Numbered from the stretch's first letter, positions 1 to 12,389 are shown. The stretch is 64,000 nucleotides of DNA from Mesostigma viride (GCA_009746045.1 RPFO01000017.1:2228040-2292039); one strand, 5' to 3'. Notes: generated by a model from the sequence alone, not told the origin. Numbers and translations are program-made.

Positions 1-3000
1 GGTGCTGGCATTTGCAACTCAAATACCTAGGGGAGGGTGCTTGGCATGCATAAAATCTACGTCGGTAGGGGGTGCTGGCATGCAATAAATACCTAGGGGG
101 GGGGCTGGCATGCATAAATACCTAGGGGGGTGCTGGCATGCATAAATACCTAGGGGGGGGTGCTGGCATGCATAAATACCTAGGGGGGGTGCTGGCATGC
201 ATAAATACCTAGGGGGGGGCTGGCATGCATAAATACCTAGGGGGGGTGCTGGCATGCATAAATACCTAGGGGGGGTGCTGGCATGCATAAATACCTAGGG
301 GGGTGCTGGCATGCATAAATACCTAGGGGGGGTGCTGGCATGCATAAATACCTAGGGGGGTGCTGGCATGCATAAATACCTAGGGGGGGTGCTGGCATGC
401 ATAAATACCTAGGGGGGGTGCTGGCATGCATAAATACCTAGGGGGGGTGCTGGCATGCATAAATACCTAGGGGGGGTGCTGGCATGCATAAATACCTAGG
501 GGGGGTGCTGGCATGCATAAATACCTAGGGGGGGTGCTGGCATGCATAAATACCTAGGGGGGGTGCTGGCATGCATAAATACCTAGGGGGGGTGCTGGCA
601 TGCATAAATACCTAGGGGGGGTGCTGGCATGCATAAATACCTAGGGGGGGGTGCTGGCATGCATAAATACCTAGGGGGGGTGCTGGCATGCATAAATACC
701 TAGGGGGGGTGCTGGCATGCATAAATACCTAGGGGGGGTGCTGGCATGCATAAATACCTAGGGGGGGTGCTGGCATGCATAAATACCTAGGGGGGGGTGC
801 TGGCATGCATAAATACCTAGGGGGGGTGCTGGCATGCATAAATACCTAGGGGGGGTGCTGGCATGCATAAATACCTAGGGGGGGTGCTGGCATGCATAAA
901 TACCTAGGGGGGTGCTGGCATGCATAAATACCTAGGGGGGTGCTGGCATGCATAAATACCTAGGGGGGGGCTGGCATGCATAAATACCTAGGGGGGGTGC
1001 TGGCATGCATAAATACCTAGGGGGGGTGCTGGCATGCATAAATACCTAGGGGGGGGCTGGCATGCATAAATACCTAGGGGGGGTGCTGGCATGCATAAAT
1101 ACCTAGGGGGGGTGCTGGCATGCATAAATACCTAGGGGGGGTGCTGGCATGCATAAATACCTAGGGGGGGGCTGGCATGCATAAATACCTAGGGGGGGTG
1201 CTGGCATGCATAAATACCTAGGGGGGGTGCTGGCATGCATAAATACCTAGGGGGGGTGCTGGCATGCATAAATACAGGGGGGGTGCTGGCATGCATAAAT
1301 ACCTAGGGGGGGTGCTGGCATGCATAAATACCTAGGGGGGGTGCTGGCATGCATAAATACCTAGGGGGGGGTGCTGGCATGCATAAATACCTAGGGGGGG
1401 TGCTGGCATGCATAAATACCTAGGGGGGGTGCTGGCATGCATAAATACCTAGGGGGGTGCTGGCATGCATAAATACCTAGGGGGGGTGCTGGCATGCATA
1501 AATACCTAGGGGGGTGCTGGCATGCATAAATACCTAGGGGGGGTGCTGGCATGCATAAATACCTAGGGGGGGTGCTGGCATGCATAAATACCTAGGGGGG
1601 GTGCTGGCATGCATAAATACCTAGGGGGGGTGCTGGCATGCATAAATACCTAGGGGGGGTGCTGGCATGCATAAATACCTAGGGGGGGTGCTGGCATGCA
1701 TAAATACCTAGGGGGGGTGCTGGCATGCATAAATACCTAGGGGGGGTGCTGGCATGCATAAATACCTAGGGGGGGTGCTGGCATGCATAAATACCTAGGG
1801 GGGGTGCTGGCATGCATAAATACCTAGGGGGGGTGCTGGCATGCATAAATACCTAGGGGGGGTGCTGGCATGCATAAATACCTAGGGGGGGTGCTGGCAT
1901 GCATAAATACCTAGGGGGGGTGCTGGCATGCATAAATACCTAGGGGGGGTGCTGGCATGCATAAATACCTAGGGGGGGTGCTGGCATGCATAAATACCTA
2001 GGGGGGGTGCTGGCATGCATAAATACCTAGGGGGGGTGCTGGCATGCATAAATACCTAGGGGGGGTGCTGGCATGCATAAATACCTAGGGGGGGTGCTGG
2101 CATGCATAAATACCTAGGGGGGGTGCTGGCATGCATAAATACCTAGGGGGGGTGCTGGCATGCATAAATACCTAGGGGGGGTGCTGGCATGCATAAATAC
2201 CTAGGGGGGGTGCTGGCATGCATAAATACCTAGGGGGGGTGCTGGCATGCATAAATACCTAGGGGGGGTGCTGGCATGCATAAATACCTAGGGGGGTGCT
2301 GGCATGCATAAATACCTAGGGGGGGTGCTGGCATGCATAAATACCTAGGGGGGGTGCTGGCATGCATAAATACCTAGGGGGGGTGCTGGCATGCATAAAT
2401 ACCTAGGGGGGGTGCTGGCATGCATAAATACCTAGGGGGGGTGCTGGCATGCATAAATACCTAGGGGGGGTGCTGGCATGCATAAATACCTAGGGGGGGT
2501 GCTGGCATGCATAAATACCTAGGGGGGGTGCTGGCATGCATAAATACCTAGGGGGGGTGCTGGCATGCATAAATACCTAGGGGGGGTGCTGGCATGCATA
2601 AATACCTAGGGGGGGTGCTGGCATGCATAAATACCTAGGGGGGGTGCTGGCATGCATAAATACCTAGGGGGGGTGCTGGCATGCATAAATACCTAGGGGG
2701 GGTGCTGGCATGCATAAATACCTAGGGGGGGTGCTGGCATGCATAAATACCTAGGGGGGGTGCTGGCATGCATAAATACCTAGGGGGGGTGCTGGCATGC
2801 ATAAATACCTAGGGGGGGTGCTGGCATGCATAAATACCTAGGGGGGGTGCTGGCATGCATAAATACCTAGGGGGGGTGCTGGCATGCATAAATACCTAGG
2901 GGGGGTGCTGGCATGCATAAATACCTAGGGGGGGTGCTGGCATGCATAAATACCTAGGGGGGGTGCTGGCATGCATAAATACCTAGGGGGGGTGCTGGCA

Positions 3001-6000
3001 TGCATAAATACCTAGGGGGGGTGCTGGCATGCATAAATACCTAGGGGGGGTGCTGGCATGCATAAATACCTAGGGGGGGTGCTGGCATGCATAAATACCT
3101 AGGGGGGGTGCTGGCATGCATAAATACCTAGGGGGGGTGCTGGCATGCATAAATACCTAGGGGGGGTGCTGGCATGCATAAATACCTAGGGGGGGTGCTG
3201 GCATGCATAAATACCTAGGGGGGGTGCTGGCATGCATAAATACCTAGGGGGGGTGCTGGCATGCATAAATACCTAGGGGGGGTGCTGGCATGCATAAATA
3301 CCTAGGGGGGGTGCTGGCATGCATAAATACCTAGGGGGGGTGCTGGCATGCATAAATACCTAGGGGGGGTGCTGGCATGCATAAATACCTAGGGGGGGTG
3401 CTGGCATGCATAAATACCTAGGGGGGGTGCTGGCATGCATAAATACCTAGGGGGGGTGCTGGCATGCATAAATACCTAGGGGGGGTGCTGGCATGCATAA
3501 ATACCTAGGGGGGGTGCTGGCATGCATAAATACCTAGGGGGGGTGCTGGCATGCATAAATACCTAGGGGGGGTGCTGGCATGCATAAATACCTAGGGGGG
3601 TGCTGGCATGCATAAATACCTAGGGGGGGTGCTGGCATGCATAAATACCTAGGGGGGGTGCTGGCATGCATAAATACCTAGGGGGGGTGCTGGCATGCAT
3701 AAATACCTAGGGGGGGTGCTGGCATGCATAAATACCTAGGGGGGGTGCTGGCATGCATAAATACCTAGGGGGGGTGCTGGCATGCATAAATACCTAGGGG
3801 GGGTGCTGGCATGCATAAATACCTAGGGGGGGTGCTGGCATGCATAAATACCTAGGGGGGGTGCTGGCATGCATAAATACCTAGGGGGGGTGCTGGCATG
3901 CATAAATACCTAGGGGGGGTGCTGGCATGCATAAATACCTAGGGGGGGTGCTGGCATGCATAAATACCTAGGGGGGGTGCTGGCATGCATAAATACCTAG
4001 GGGGGGTGCTGGCATGCATAAATACCTAGGGGGGGTGCTGGCATGCATAAATACCTAGGGGGGGTGCTGGCATGCATAAATACCTAGGGGGGGTGCTGGC
4101 ATGCATAAATACCTAGGGGGGGTGCTGGCATGCATAAATACCTAGGGGGGGTGCTGGCATGCATAAATACCTAGGGGGGGTGCTGGCATGCATAAATACC
4201 TAGGGGGGGTGCTGGCATGCATAAATACCTAGGGGGGGTGCTGGCATGCATAAATACCTAGGGGGGGTGCTGGCATGCATAAATACCTAGGGGGGGTGCT
4301 GGCATGCATAAATACCTAGGGGGGGTGCTGGCATGCATAAATACCTAGGGGGGGTGCTGGCATGCATAAATACCTAGGGGGGGTGCTGGCATGCATAAAT
4401 ACCTAGGGGGGGTGCTGGCATGCATAAATACCTAGGGGGGGTGCTGGCATGCATAAATACCTAGGGGGGGTGCTGGCATGCATAAATACCTAGGGGGGGT
4501 GCTGGCATGCATAAATACCTAGGGGGGGTGCTGGCATGCATAAATACCTAGGGGGGGTGCTGGCATGCATAAATACCTAGGGGGGGTGCTGGCATGCATA
4601 AATACCTAGGGGGGGTGCTGGCATGCATAAATACCTAGGGGGGGTGCTGGCATGCATAAATACCTAGGGGGGGTGCTGGCATGCATAAATACCTAGGGGG
4701 GGTGCTGGCATGCATAAATACCTAGGGGGGGTGCTGGCATGCATAAATACCTAGGGGGGGTGCTGGCATGCATAAATACCTAGGGGGGGTGCTGGCATGC
4801 ATAAATACCTAGGGGGGGTGCTGGCATGCATAAATACCTAGGGGGGGTGCTGGCATGCATAAATACCTAGGGGGGGTGCTGGCATGCATAAATACCTAGG
4901 GGGGGTGCTGGCATGCATAAATACCTAGGGGGGGTGCTGGCATGCATAAATACCTAGGGGGGGTGCTGGCATGCATAAATACCTAGGGGGGGTGCTGGCA
5001 TGCATAAATACCTAGGGGGGGTGCTGGCATGCATAAATACCTAGGGGGGGTGCTGGCATGCATAAATACCTAGGGGGGGTGCTGGCATGCATAAATACCT
5101 AGGGGGGGTGCTGGCATGCATAAATACCTAGGGGGGGTGCTGGCATGCATAAATACCTAGGGGGGGTGCTGGCATGCATAAATACCTAGGGGGGGTGCTG
5201 GCATGCATAAATACCTAGGGGGGGTGCTGGCATGCATAAATACCTAGGGGGGGTGCTGGCATGCATAAATACCTAGGGGGGGTGCTGGCATGCATAAATA
5301 CCTAGGGGGGGTGCTGGCATGCATAAATACCTAGGGGGGGGTGCTGGCATGCATAAATACCTAGGGGGGTGCTGGCATGCATAAATACCTAGGGGGGGTG
5401 CTGGCATGCATAAATACCTAGGGGGGGTGCTGGCATGCATAAATACCTAGGGGGGTGCTGGCATGCATAAATACCGGGGGGGTGCTGGCATGCATAAATA
5501 CCTAGGGGGGGTGCTGGCATGCATAAATACCTGGGGGGGTGCTGGCATGCATAAATACCTAGGGGGGGTGCTGGCATGCATAAATACCTAGGGGGGGTGC
5601 TGGCATGCATAAATACCTAGGGGGGGTGCTGGCATGCATAAATACCTAGGGGGGGTGCTGGCATGCATAAATACGTCGGGGGGGTGCTGGCATGCATAAA
5701 TACCGAGGGGGGTGCTGGCATGCATAAATACCTAGGGGGGGTGCTGGCATGCATAAATACGTCGGGGGGTGCTGGCATGCATAAATACCTAGGGGGGGTG
5801 CTGGCATGCATAAATACCTAGGGGGGTGCTGGCATGCATAAATACGTCGGGGGGGTGCTGGCATGCATAAATACCTAGGGGGGGGCTGGCATGCATAAAT
5901 ACCTAGAGGGGGTGCTGGCATGCATAAATACCTAGGGGGGGTGCTGGCATGCATAAATACCTAGGGGGGGTGCTGGCATGCATAAATACCTGTGGGGGGT

Positions 6001-6982
6001 GCTGGCATGCATAAATACCTAGGGGGGGTGCTGGCATGCATAAATACCTAGGGGGGGTGCTGGCATGCATAAATACCGAGGGGGGGTGCTGGCATGCATA
6101 AATACCTAGGGGGGGTGCTGGCATGCATAAATACCGAGGGGGGGTGCTGGCATGCATAAATACCGAGGGGGGGATGCTGGCATGCATAAATACCTAGGGG
6201 GGTGCTGGCATGCATAAATACCTAGGGGGGTGCTGGCATGCATAAATACCTAGGGGGGGTGCTGGCATGCATAAATACCTAGGGGGGTGCTGGCATGCAT
6301 AAATACCTAGGGGGGTGCTGGCATGCATAAATACCTAGGGGGGGTGCTGGCATGCATAAATACCTAGGGGGGGTGCTGGCATGCATAAATACCTAGGGGG
6401 GGTGCTGGCATGCATAAATACCTAGGGGGGGTGCTGGCATGCATAAATACCTAGAGGGGGTGCTGGCATGCATAAATACCTAGGGGGGGTGCTGGCATGC
6501 ATAAATACCTAGGGGGGGTGCTGGCATGCATAAATACCTAGGGGGGGTGCTGGCATGCATAAATACCTAGGGGGGGTGCTGGCAAGCATAAATACGTCGG
6601 GGGGGTGCTGGCATGCATAAATACCTAGGGGGGGGCTGGCATGCATAAATACCTAGAGGGGGTGCTGGCATGCATAAATACCGAGGGGGGGTGCTGGCAT
6701 GCATAAATACCTAGGGGGGGTGCTGGCATGCATAAATACATGGGGGGTGCTGGCATGCATAAATACCTAGGGGGGGTGCTGGCATGCATAAATACCGAGG
6801 GGGGGTGCTGGCATGCATAAATACCGAGGGGGGATGCTGGCATGAATAAATACCTAGGGGGGGTGCTGGCATGCATAAATACCTAGGGGGGGTGCTGGCA
6901 TGCATAAATACCTAGGGGGGGTGCTGGCATGCATAAATACCTAGGGGGGGTGCTGGCATGCATAAATACCTAGGGGGGGGTG
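1..6982. repeat. 29-bp minisatellite array, first block (about 240 units)
   Basis: Head-to-tail units of 28-30 bp consist of TGCTGGCATGCATAAATA followed by CCTA and a run of 5-9 G. The length varies almost only through the G run. The core from about 1390 to 5330 is nearly homogeneous, while 5460-6900 carries variants (CCGAGG, CGTCGG, ACATGTGG in place of CCTAGG, and one CAAGCAT). This is the pattern of homogenised centre and decayed edge expected from unequal exchange. Each unit holds the palindromes GCATGC, ATGCAT and CCTAGG. Translations of either strand give only the repeated proline-rich or cysteine-rich peptide, so no gene is inferred. The array runs off the left edge of the window. Confidence 0.98.
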
Positions 6983-7426
6983 AATGAATTGAATTGAATT
7001 GTAACATAACTCCGTTGGGAGTATATGTAGCACATAGCCCTTGAGAGGGGGCATATGGCCTATCATACATCCTAAGCTACTTCCTGCAAGGGTGGGGATG
7101 TAAAGGACCCTTGCTCTAGGTGCACCAGGGCACTTGCATCCCCATGATCTTCAAGCTATGCCCAGCGAAGGGGGAGCCTGTCATGGGGGGGAAGATCAGC
7201 AGAGCTATACAAAAAGGCTAGGGCATGGCGTCTCAGCAGAGAGTTACTCCCTGCATGGGCACAACATAGCTAAATAAAGCTAGGCATCATCTGGAGTGTG
7301 GCACATCATAGGCACACATGTACATGATTAAATAAAGCGTGTGGCTTAGCTAGGATAGTGCCTCTAGGAGGCGTACATGTACATGGCCACGGTCTATCTA
7401 TTCTACACTACTACTGCTGTATTCCC

Positions 7427-8810
7427 CTAAGCTGGGGCGTCTGGAGTCGTTGGGGCCGCGGGGGTCGCCTGCCAGGGCTTGTGGCCGACGTAGATGGCCG
7501 CCCCCTTCCAGTACACCGGCTGCCCCGCCTTGGTCTTCCGGAGCTGGAGGTAGGTGGGCCATAGCTCCCGTCGCCGTTGTTGCTGCGCCAGGGTCAAGTC
7601 GTCGTCAAGGGTGAAGAGAGTCTTCTCGAGCCGCTTGCGGCGTCGGAGAAAAGAAATCTTGTCCGCCGGGGTCTTAAAGGTGAGAAGGAGCGGGGGCGGC
7701 CCTGCCGTACCCCGCGCGCGGGGAAGGCGGTGGGCGACCAGGTCGATCTCACCAGTAAGGCCCATGCGACTAAGAATTTCTCTCTCAAACGCACGTGCAA
7801 GCTTCTCGGAATTCTCACCTTCCTCCATGTCGAGGTTCTTGACAATGACGTTAAGGCTGCGCTTGGCAAGCTCGGCCTCCTCGCGGAGGTCAAGCGTCTG
7901 CCGCTGGAGCTGGGCTGCGACGGCGGAGGTGGTGGAGGTGGTGTGCTGCTTAAGCATGTCCGCCCAGGTCGTGATGGGAGGAGCATCGCCGGCCAGGCCA
8001 GCAGAGGTTGGCTTGGCGGCAATGTCCTTCACCGCCTGGGCGGTGAGGCCCGCGGTGTTCTGCAGGACCTCGATAGCGATGGCATTATCCTTAAGACGTT
8101 GGTCAATGTCGCGGAGCTGGGCGGTGATGGAGTCGGTGGAGGCGGAGGGGGGGGGGTGGAGGCGAGGAGGGTGGCGGTGGCGGTGGGGATGGTGGGGAGC
8201 TCAGCAGCCAGCGTGCGACCCACAGCTGCCACATCTGCAGCTAGGGGCGTCACGTGCTGTGAGATGGTTTCTTGGAGGTGGAGGAGGAAGGTGGATTCGG
8301 TCAAGGGGAGGGGGTCCAGAGGTCCGTGACAGAGCGGTCAAGGATGGAAAAGAGGGCGGCGAGCTGAAGACGGGGGCGAGACCAGCGGGCCAGGTTCTCA
8401 GGTCGGTGAGTAAACCGGCCGTCAGGTCCAGGGCGGAGGCGGTAATGGCTGTGAAGGCGCTGGCACAGGTCGAGAATGGAGGCGTATGACCCATAAAACA
8501 CGAGCTCCAGTATCTTGATGGGTGGCATGTCGAAAAAGCCGGGTCTGGCACCGTCGAAGGTGGAAAATAACCCGTCAACGTCAAAGTCGCGCTCAGACCA
8601 GCTTGGTTCGGTTGGGCGGCTGCGTTTTGGCTCGGGCGAGGCTGAGGGCGAGGCAGGAAGCCCGGGAGGGTGCTGGGCGACAACCAGTGCGCGACTAGGG
8701 TCACCACCGCCTTCCGGCCCTGATGGCGAAGCTGCAGCCGGAGCTGCAGACGTATTTTCATTGCCGAGCGCAGCCGTCAGGCTGCGTTGCGTCGATGGGC
8801 GTTTGCTCAT
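7427..8810 (-). pseudogene. Retroelement ORF1 (L1 ORF1p-like RNA-binding protein), two frameshifts
   Basis: The ORF is about 460 codons and reads from the ATG at 8810 (MSKRPSTQRS) to the stop at 7427 in three frames. One shift lies near 8290-8305 and another in the C run at about 8147-8156 (minus strand). The order is a Ser/Pro/Gly-rich N terminus, a helical region, a short coiled-coil-like stretch around QLRDIDQRLKDNA, and then an RRM-like section (NVIVKNLDMEEGENSEKLAR, LVAHRLPRARG, LLLTFKTPADKISFLRRRKR). It ends in a C-terminal domain (LDDDLTLAQQQRRRELWPT, KAGQPVYWKGAAIYVGHKPW). This order matches L1-type ORF1 proteins, which bind the element RNA as a chaperone. At least four related copies occur in this window. 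The shifts mean this copy is probably not translated in full. Confidence 0.8.
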
Positions 8811-8962
8811 CGTATATTGCGTAATAGCGTCGGAAAATTATATCAGCATGTGCGTCGTAGAAAGACGCGTCGATTGTGATATTCACGGCTAAATTCGGTG
8901 CTCAAACGTGAAAGTTATGAGCTCCGCCGTCAGCCATGGCTACCTCGTGGCTCGTGGCTCGT
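8811..8962 (-). other. 5' leader of the ORF1-only element
   Basis: On the minus strand this begins CACGAGCCACGAGCCACGAG and runs to the ORF1 start. About 150 bp are recognisably the same as 41369-41522, including TCATAACTTTCACGTTTG and a TATTACGCAATATA segment just before the start codon. It probably contains the internal promoter typical of non-LTR elements, but no promoter motif can be assigned with confidence. Confidence 0.7.
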
Positions 8963-10158
8963 GGGGGGGGTGCTGGCATGCATAAATACCTAGGGGGGGT
9001 GCTGGCATGCATAAATACCTAGGGGGGGTGCTGGCATGCATAAATACCTAGGGGGGGGTGCTGGCATGCATAAATACCTAGGGGGGTGCTGGCATGCATA
9101 AATACCTAGGGGGGGTGCTGGCATGCATAAATACCTAGAGGGGGTGCTGGCATGCATAAATACCGAGGGGGGGGTGCTGGCATGCATAAATACCTAGGGG
9201 GGGGTGCTGGCATGCATAAAAACATGTGGGGGGTGCTGGCATGCATAAATACGTCGGGTGGGGTGCTGGCATGCATAAATACCTAGGGGGGGGGGCTGGC
9301 ATGCATAAATACCTAGAGGGGGTGCTGGCATGCATAAATACCGAGGGGGGATGCTGGCATGCATAAATACCTAGGGGGGGTGCTGGCATGCATAAATACA
9401 TGTGGGGGGTGCTGGCATGCATAAATACCTAGGGGGGGTGCTGGCATGCATAAATACCGAGGGGGGTGCTGGCATGCATAAATACCGAGGGGGGGATGCT
9501 GGCATGAATAAATACCTAGGGGGGGTGCTGGCATGCATAAATACCTAGGGGGGGTGCTGGCATGCATAAATACCTAGGGGGGGTGCTGGCATGCATAAAT
9601 ACCTAGGGGGGTGCTGGCATGCATAAATACCTAGGGGGGGGTGCTGGCATGCATAAATACCTAGGGGGGGTGCTGGCATGCATAAATACCTAGGGGGGGT
9701 GCTGGCATGCATAAATACCTAGGGGGGGTGCTGGCATGCATAAATACCTATGGGGGGGTGCTGGCATGCATAAATACCTAGGGGGGGTGCTGGCATGCAT
9801 AAATACCTAGGGGGGGCTGGCATGCATAAATACCTAGGGGGGTGCTGGCAAGCATAAATACGTCGGGGGGGGTGCTGGCATGCATAAATACCTAGGGGGG
9901 GTGCTGGCATGCATAAATACCGAGGGGGGGTGCTGGCATGCATAAATACCTAGGGGGGGGGCTGGCATGCATAAATACATGTGGGGGGTGCTGGCATGCA
10001 TAAATACCTAGGGGGGGTGCTGGCATGCATAAATACCTAGAGGGGGTGCTGGCATGCATAAATACCTAGGGGGGGTGCTGGCATGCATAAATACCTAGGG
10101 GGGGTGCTGGCATGCATAAATACCTAGGGGGGGTGCTGGCATGCATAAATACATGTGG
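8963..10158. repeat. 29-bp minisatellite array, second block (about 41 units)
   Basis: This continues the first array beyond the ORF1 element. Variant units are frequent (CCGAGG, CGTCGG, ACATGTGG, CCTATGG, one GCATGAATAAA, one GCAAGCATAAA). The last unit before 10158 carries ACATGTGGTGTGG and leads directly into the 30-bp array. No coding potential is inferred. Confidence 0.96.
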
Positions 10159-10436
10159 TGTGGTGCTGGCATGCATGGATGGGTGTAGTGGGGTGCTGGC
10201 ATGCGTGGATGGGTGTCATGGGGTGCTGGCATGCATGGATGGGTGTCATGGGGTGCTGGCATGCATGGATGGGTGTCATGGGGTGCTGGCATGCATGGAT
10301 GGGTGTCATGGGGTGCTGGCATGCATGGATGGATGTCATGGGGTGCTGGCATGCATGGATGGGTGTCATGGGGTGCTGGCATGCGTGGATGGGTGTCATG
10401 GGGTGCTGGCATGCATGGATGGGTGTAGTGGGGTGA
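10159..10436. repeat. 30-bp tandem repeat related to the 29-bp satellite
   Basis: Nine to ten units start GGTGCTGGCATGCATGGATG and continue GGTGTCATGG. They share the first 15 bases with the 29-bp unit but have a different second half and no long G run. Units differ at a few positions (CATGCGTGG, GGATGGATG, GTAGTGG at both ends). Because 30 is a multiple of three, short frames stay open with a 10-residue period. I read that as a by-product of the period, not as a gene. Confidence 0.95.
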
Positions 10437-10439
10437 ACC

Positions 10440-11460
10440 ATGAAAAAAAGCACGCAACACACCACGCGTCGTACCTTTTTATAGATGTTTCTTTTTTTTT
10501 TATGGGGCCGGCCGGGGGCGGCGGTGGCGGCAAAACTGAAGCTAGTGACACCGCGCAGATGACGCCGTGAACATGTCGCGTTGTACCGTAGAAGATACGA
10601 ACAAAAAACAAAACACGAAAAAAGAGAGGCGGACCGCATATGACAGGGACAAAAAAAAGTCAGACACACAGCCTGTGATATCTGGCATGCATAAATACAT
10701 GTGGTGTGGTGCCGGCATGCATAAATACATGTGCCAGCAAACCTGAGCTGCAAGGGAGCGAGAAAACCAAGAAAAAAAGCACGCAACACACCACGCGTCG
10801 TACCTTTTATAGATCGATGTTTCTTTTTTTTAATGGGGGCGGCCGGGGGCGGCGGTGGCGGCAAAAATGAAGCTAGTGACACCGCGCAGATGACGCCGTG
10901 AACATGTCGCGTTGTACCGTAGAAGATACGAACAAAAAACAAAACACGAAAAAAGAGAGGCGGACCGCATGTGACAGGGAAGAAAAAAAGTCAGACACAC
11001 AGCCTGTGTTATCTGGCATGCATAAATACATGTGGTGTGGTGCCGGCATGCAAAAATACATGTGCCAGCAAACCTGAGCTGCAAGGGAGCGAGAAAACCA
11101 AGAAAAAAAGCACGCAACACACCACGCTTTGTACCTTTTATAGATAGATGTTTCTTTTTTTTAATGGGGCCGGCCGGGGGCGGCGGTGGCGGCAAAAATG
11201 AAGCTAGTGACACCGCGCAGATGACGCCGTGAACATGTCGCGTTGTACCGTAGAAGATACGAACAAAAAACAAAACACGAAAAAAGAGAGGCGGACCGCA
11301 TATGACAGGGAAGAAAAAAAGTCAGACACACAGCCTGTGTTATCTGGCATGCATAAATACATGTGCCAGCAAACCTGAGCTGCAAGGGAGCGAGAAAACC
11401 AAGAAAAAAAGCACGCAACACACCACGCGTCGTACCTTTTTATAGATGTTTCTTATTTTT
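10440..11460. repeat. About 330-bp tandem repeat, three copies plus a partial fourth
   Basis: The marker GCACGCAACACACCACG occurs at about 10450, 10779, 11110 and 11411, giving periods of 329, 331 and 301. Each copy has an A-rich stretch, a short T-run segment, a GGCCGGCCGGGGGCGGCGG block, GATGACGCCGTGAACATGTC, and near its end one or two copies of the satellite core CTGGCATGCATAAATACATG. The third copy has lost one of these cores, which explains its shorter length. No conserved open frame with gene-like composition is visible. Confidence 0.93.
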
Positions 11461-11900
11461 TATCCTTGTCCTTCGGGGGCAGCGGTGGCGGCAAAAAGAA
11501 AACTGATAGCAAACGAGAACCCTGCAACCAAACGAGAACCACCAAAAAAACCCATTCATTTCCCCGTCAGCGACCGGCACCACGACACCAAAAAAGCGAC
11601 AAAATTATCTGGCCGATTACGCCAATCATAAAACCACTATCTGTCAAAAGCATCCATGTACATCCACCGCCATTGCTCACCTCTTTCTTAACCGTGTGTG
11701 TCGACAATGGCGTTGCTCAGTTGAATATGGCTGTCGGGTTGCTAATATCGTTGTCACTTTCGGCCGATGTCGCGAATACCCGCCGTTGATGCTCGGGTGC
11801 AAGGTGCATCCACGGTGTCGGTCTTCCAGGGAGGCTGGAAAGCGCCAACGCAGCACCAGCAAATTCAAATTCCCTGGTGCTGGTATGCCGACGCGCAAAT
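11461..11900. other. Unique sequence without recognisable gene
   Basis: Short open frames occur on both strands, but none has a recognisable motif, start context or splice pattern. I see nothing that supports a gene here. Confidence 0.5.
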
Positions 11901-11906
11901 GGAATG

Positions 11907-12067
11907 GCGCGGCGCCTAAAAGGCGCCGCGCGCGGGAAAAAAATTGACGCGCCAAACGATATGGCGCGGCGCCGGGACGGCGCCGCGCTGAAAAATACTT
12001 GCAGTCGCAACTGTGACGTGGCGCTGCAGACCACACGGTAGGGAATTCGCAGCGCCATATATGGCGC
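11907..12067. repeat. Cluster of GGCGCC-cored hairpins and palindromes
   Basis: Three strong inverted repeats lie within 160 bp. The first is an 11-bp perfect stem GCGCGGCGCCT with a 3-nt AAA loop (11907-11917 with 11921-11931). The second is a 10-bp stem GCGCGGCGCC with a 5-nt loop (11964-11973 with 11979-11988). The third is the 16-bp perfect palindrome GCGCCATATATGGCGC at 12052-12067. GTGGCGCCAC follows at about 12089. Their role is unknown. They could be transposon termini or a structured element. Confidence 0.8.
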
Positions 12068-12264
12068 CACGCCGACTCCTGACGCCGTGTGGCGCCACAT
12101 GGACGCGGCGCTGCACACAGCTCGAGCCCATTTTTTCACATTCCTGCTACCTGATTGGACGCCTGGCGGAGGAAGCTTTTCACGGCGCGACGCCGAGGGG
12201 CTTCAAAAACGTATATAAGCAGGCAAAATTTCTCCGAAATTTAATGAACGAGCGCGACGCGGAG

Positions 12265-12385
12265 ACCATGCTAGTGTGCGGAACTGGTGAACCACACCGG
12301 TACGGGACAGATTCTTGGCTGATCCTCGTAGTACCTCGTGAACACGTCTAGTAGGCCCGGGTTCAACTCCCGTCGTAACATTTTT
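12265..12385 (+). ncRNA. tRNA-like sequence with Pol III-type terminator (possible SINE)
   Basis: GGGTTCAACTCCCG near 12359 resembles a tRNA T arm and B box, and is followed within 12 bases by a run of nine T at about 12381-12389, the form of an RNA polymerase III terminator. A weak A-box-like TTGGCTGATCC lies upstream. No seven-base acceptor stem can be paired, so this is not a canonical tRNA gene. A tRNA-derived short interspersed element or a decayed tRNA gene is more likely. A TATA-like TATATAAG lies at about 12211. Confidence 0.3.
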
Positions 12386-12389
12386 TTTT

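Larger units (their letters stand above)
6973..8972 (-). mobile_element. Full-length ORF1-only non-LTR retroelement with 10-bp target-site duplication
   Basis: The 29-bp satellite is interrupted by 1,980 bp (6983-8962) flanked by the direct repeat GGGGGGGGTG at 6973-6982 and 8963-8972. Removing the insert and one repeat restores a normal satellite unit. On the minus strand the element has a 5' leader starting CACGAGCCACGAG, a broken ORF1, a roughly 400-bp 3' UTR, a stem-loop ACTCC-CAAC-GGAGT (7008-7022) and a tail of GAATT-type pentamers (6983-7000). It carries no endonuclease or reverse transcriptase, so it would have to be mobilised in trans. The same leader recurs at 41369-41522 and supports the 5' boundary. 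Confidence 0.85.

Noticed and set aside
7554-8489. Plus-strand frames of 250-311 codons over the ORF1 element
   Set aside because: Antisense shadows of ORF1 in GC-rich sequence. The RRM and C-terminal motifs are on the minus strand.
1-10158. CRISPR-like array of 29-bp repeats
   Set aside because: There are no unique spacers. Units are head to tail, the context is eukaryotic and no cas genes are present.
10112-10570. Frames with a 10-residue CHGVLACMDG-type repeat
   Set aside because: They follow from the 30-bp period being a multiple of three, and are open in several frames at once.
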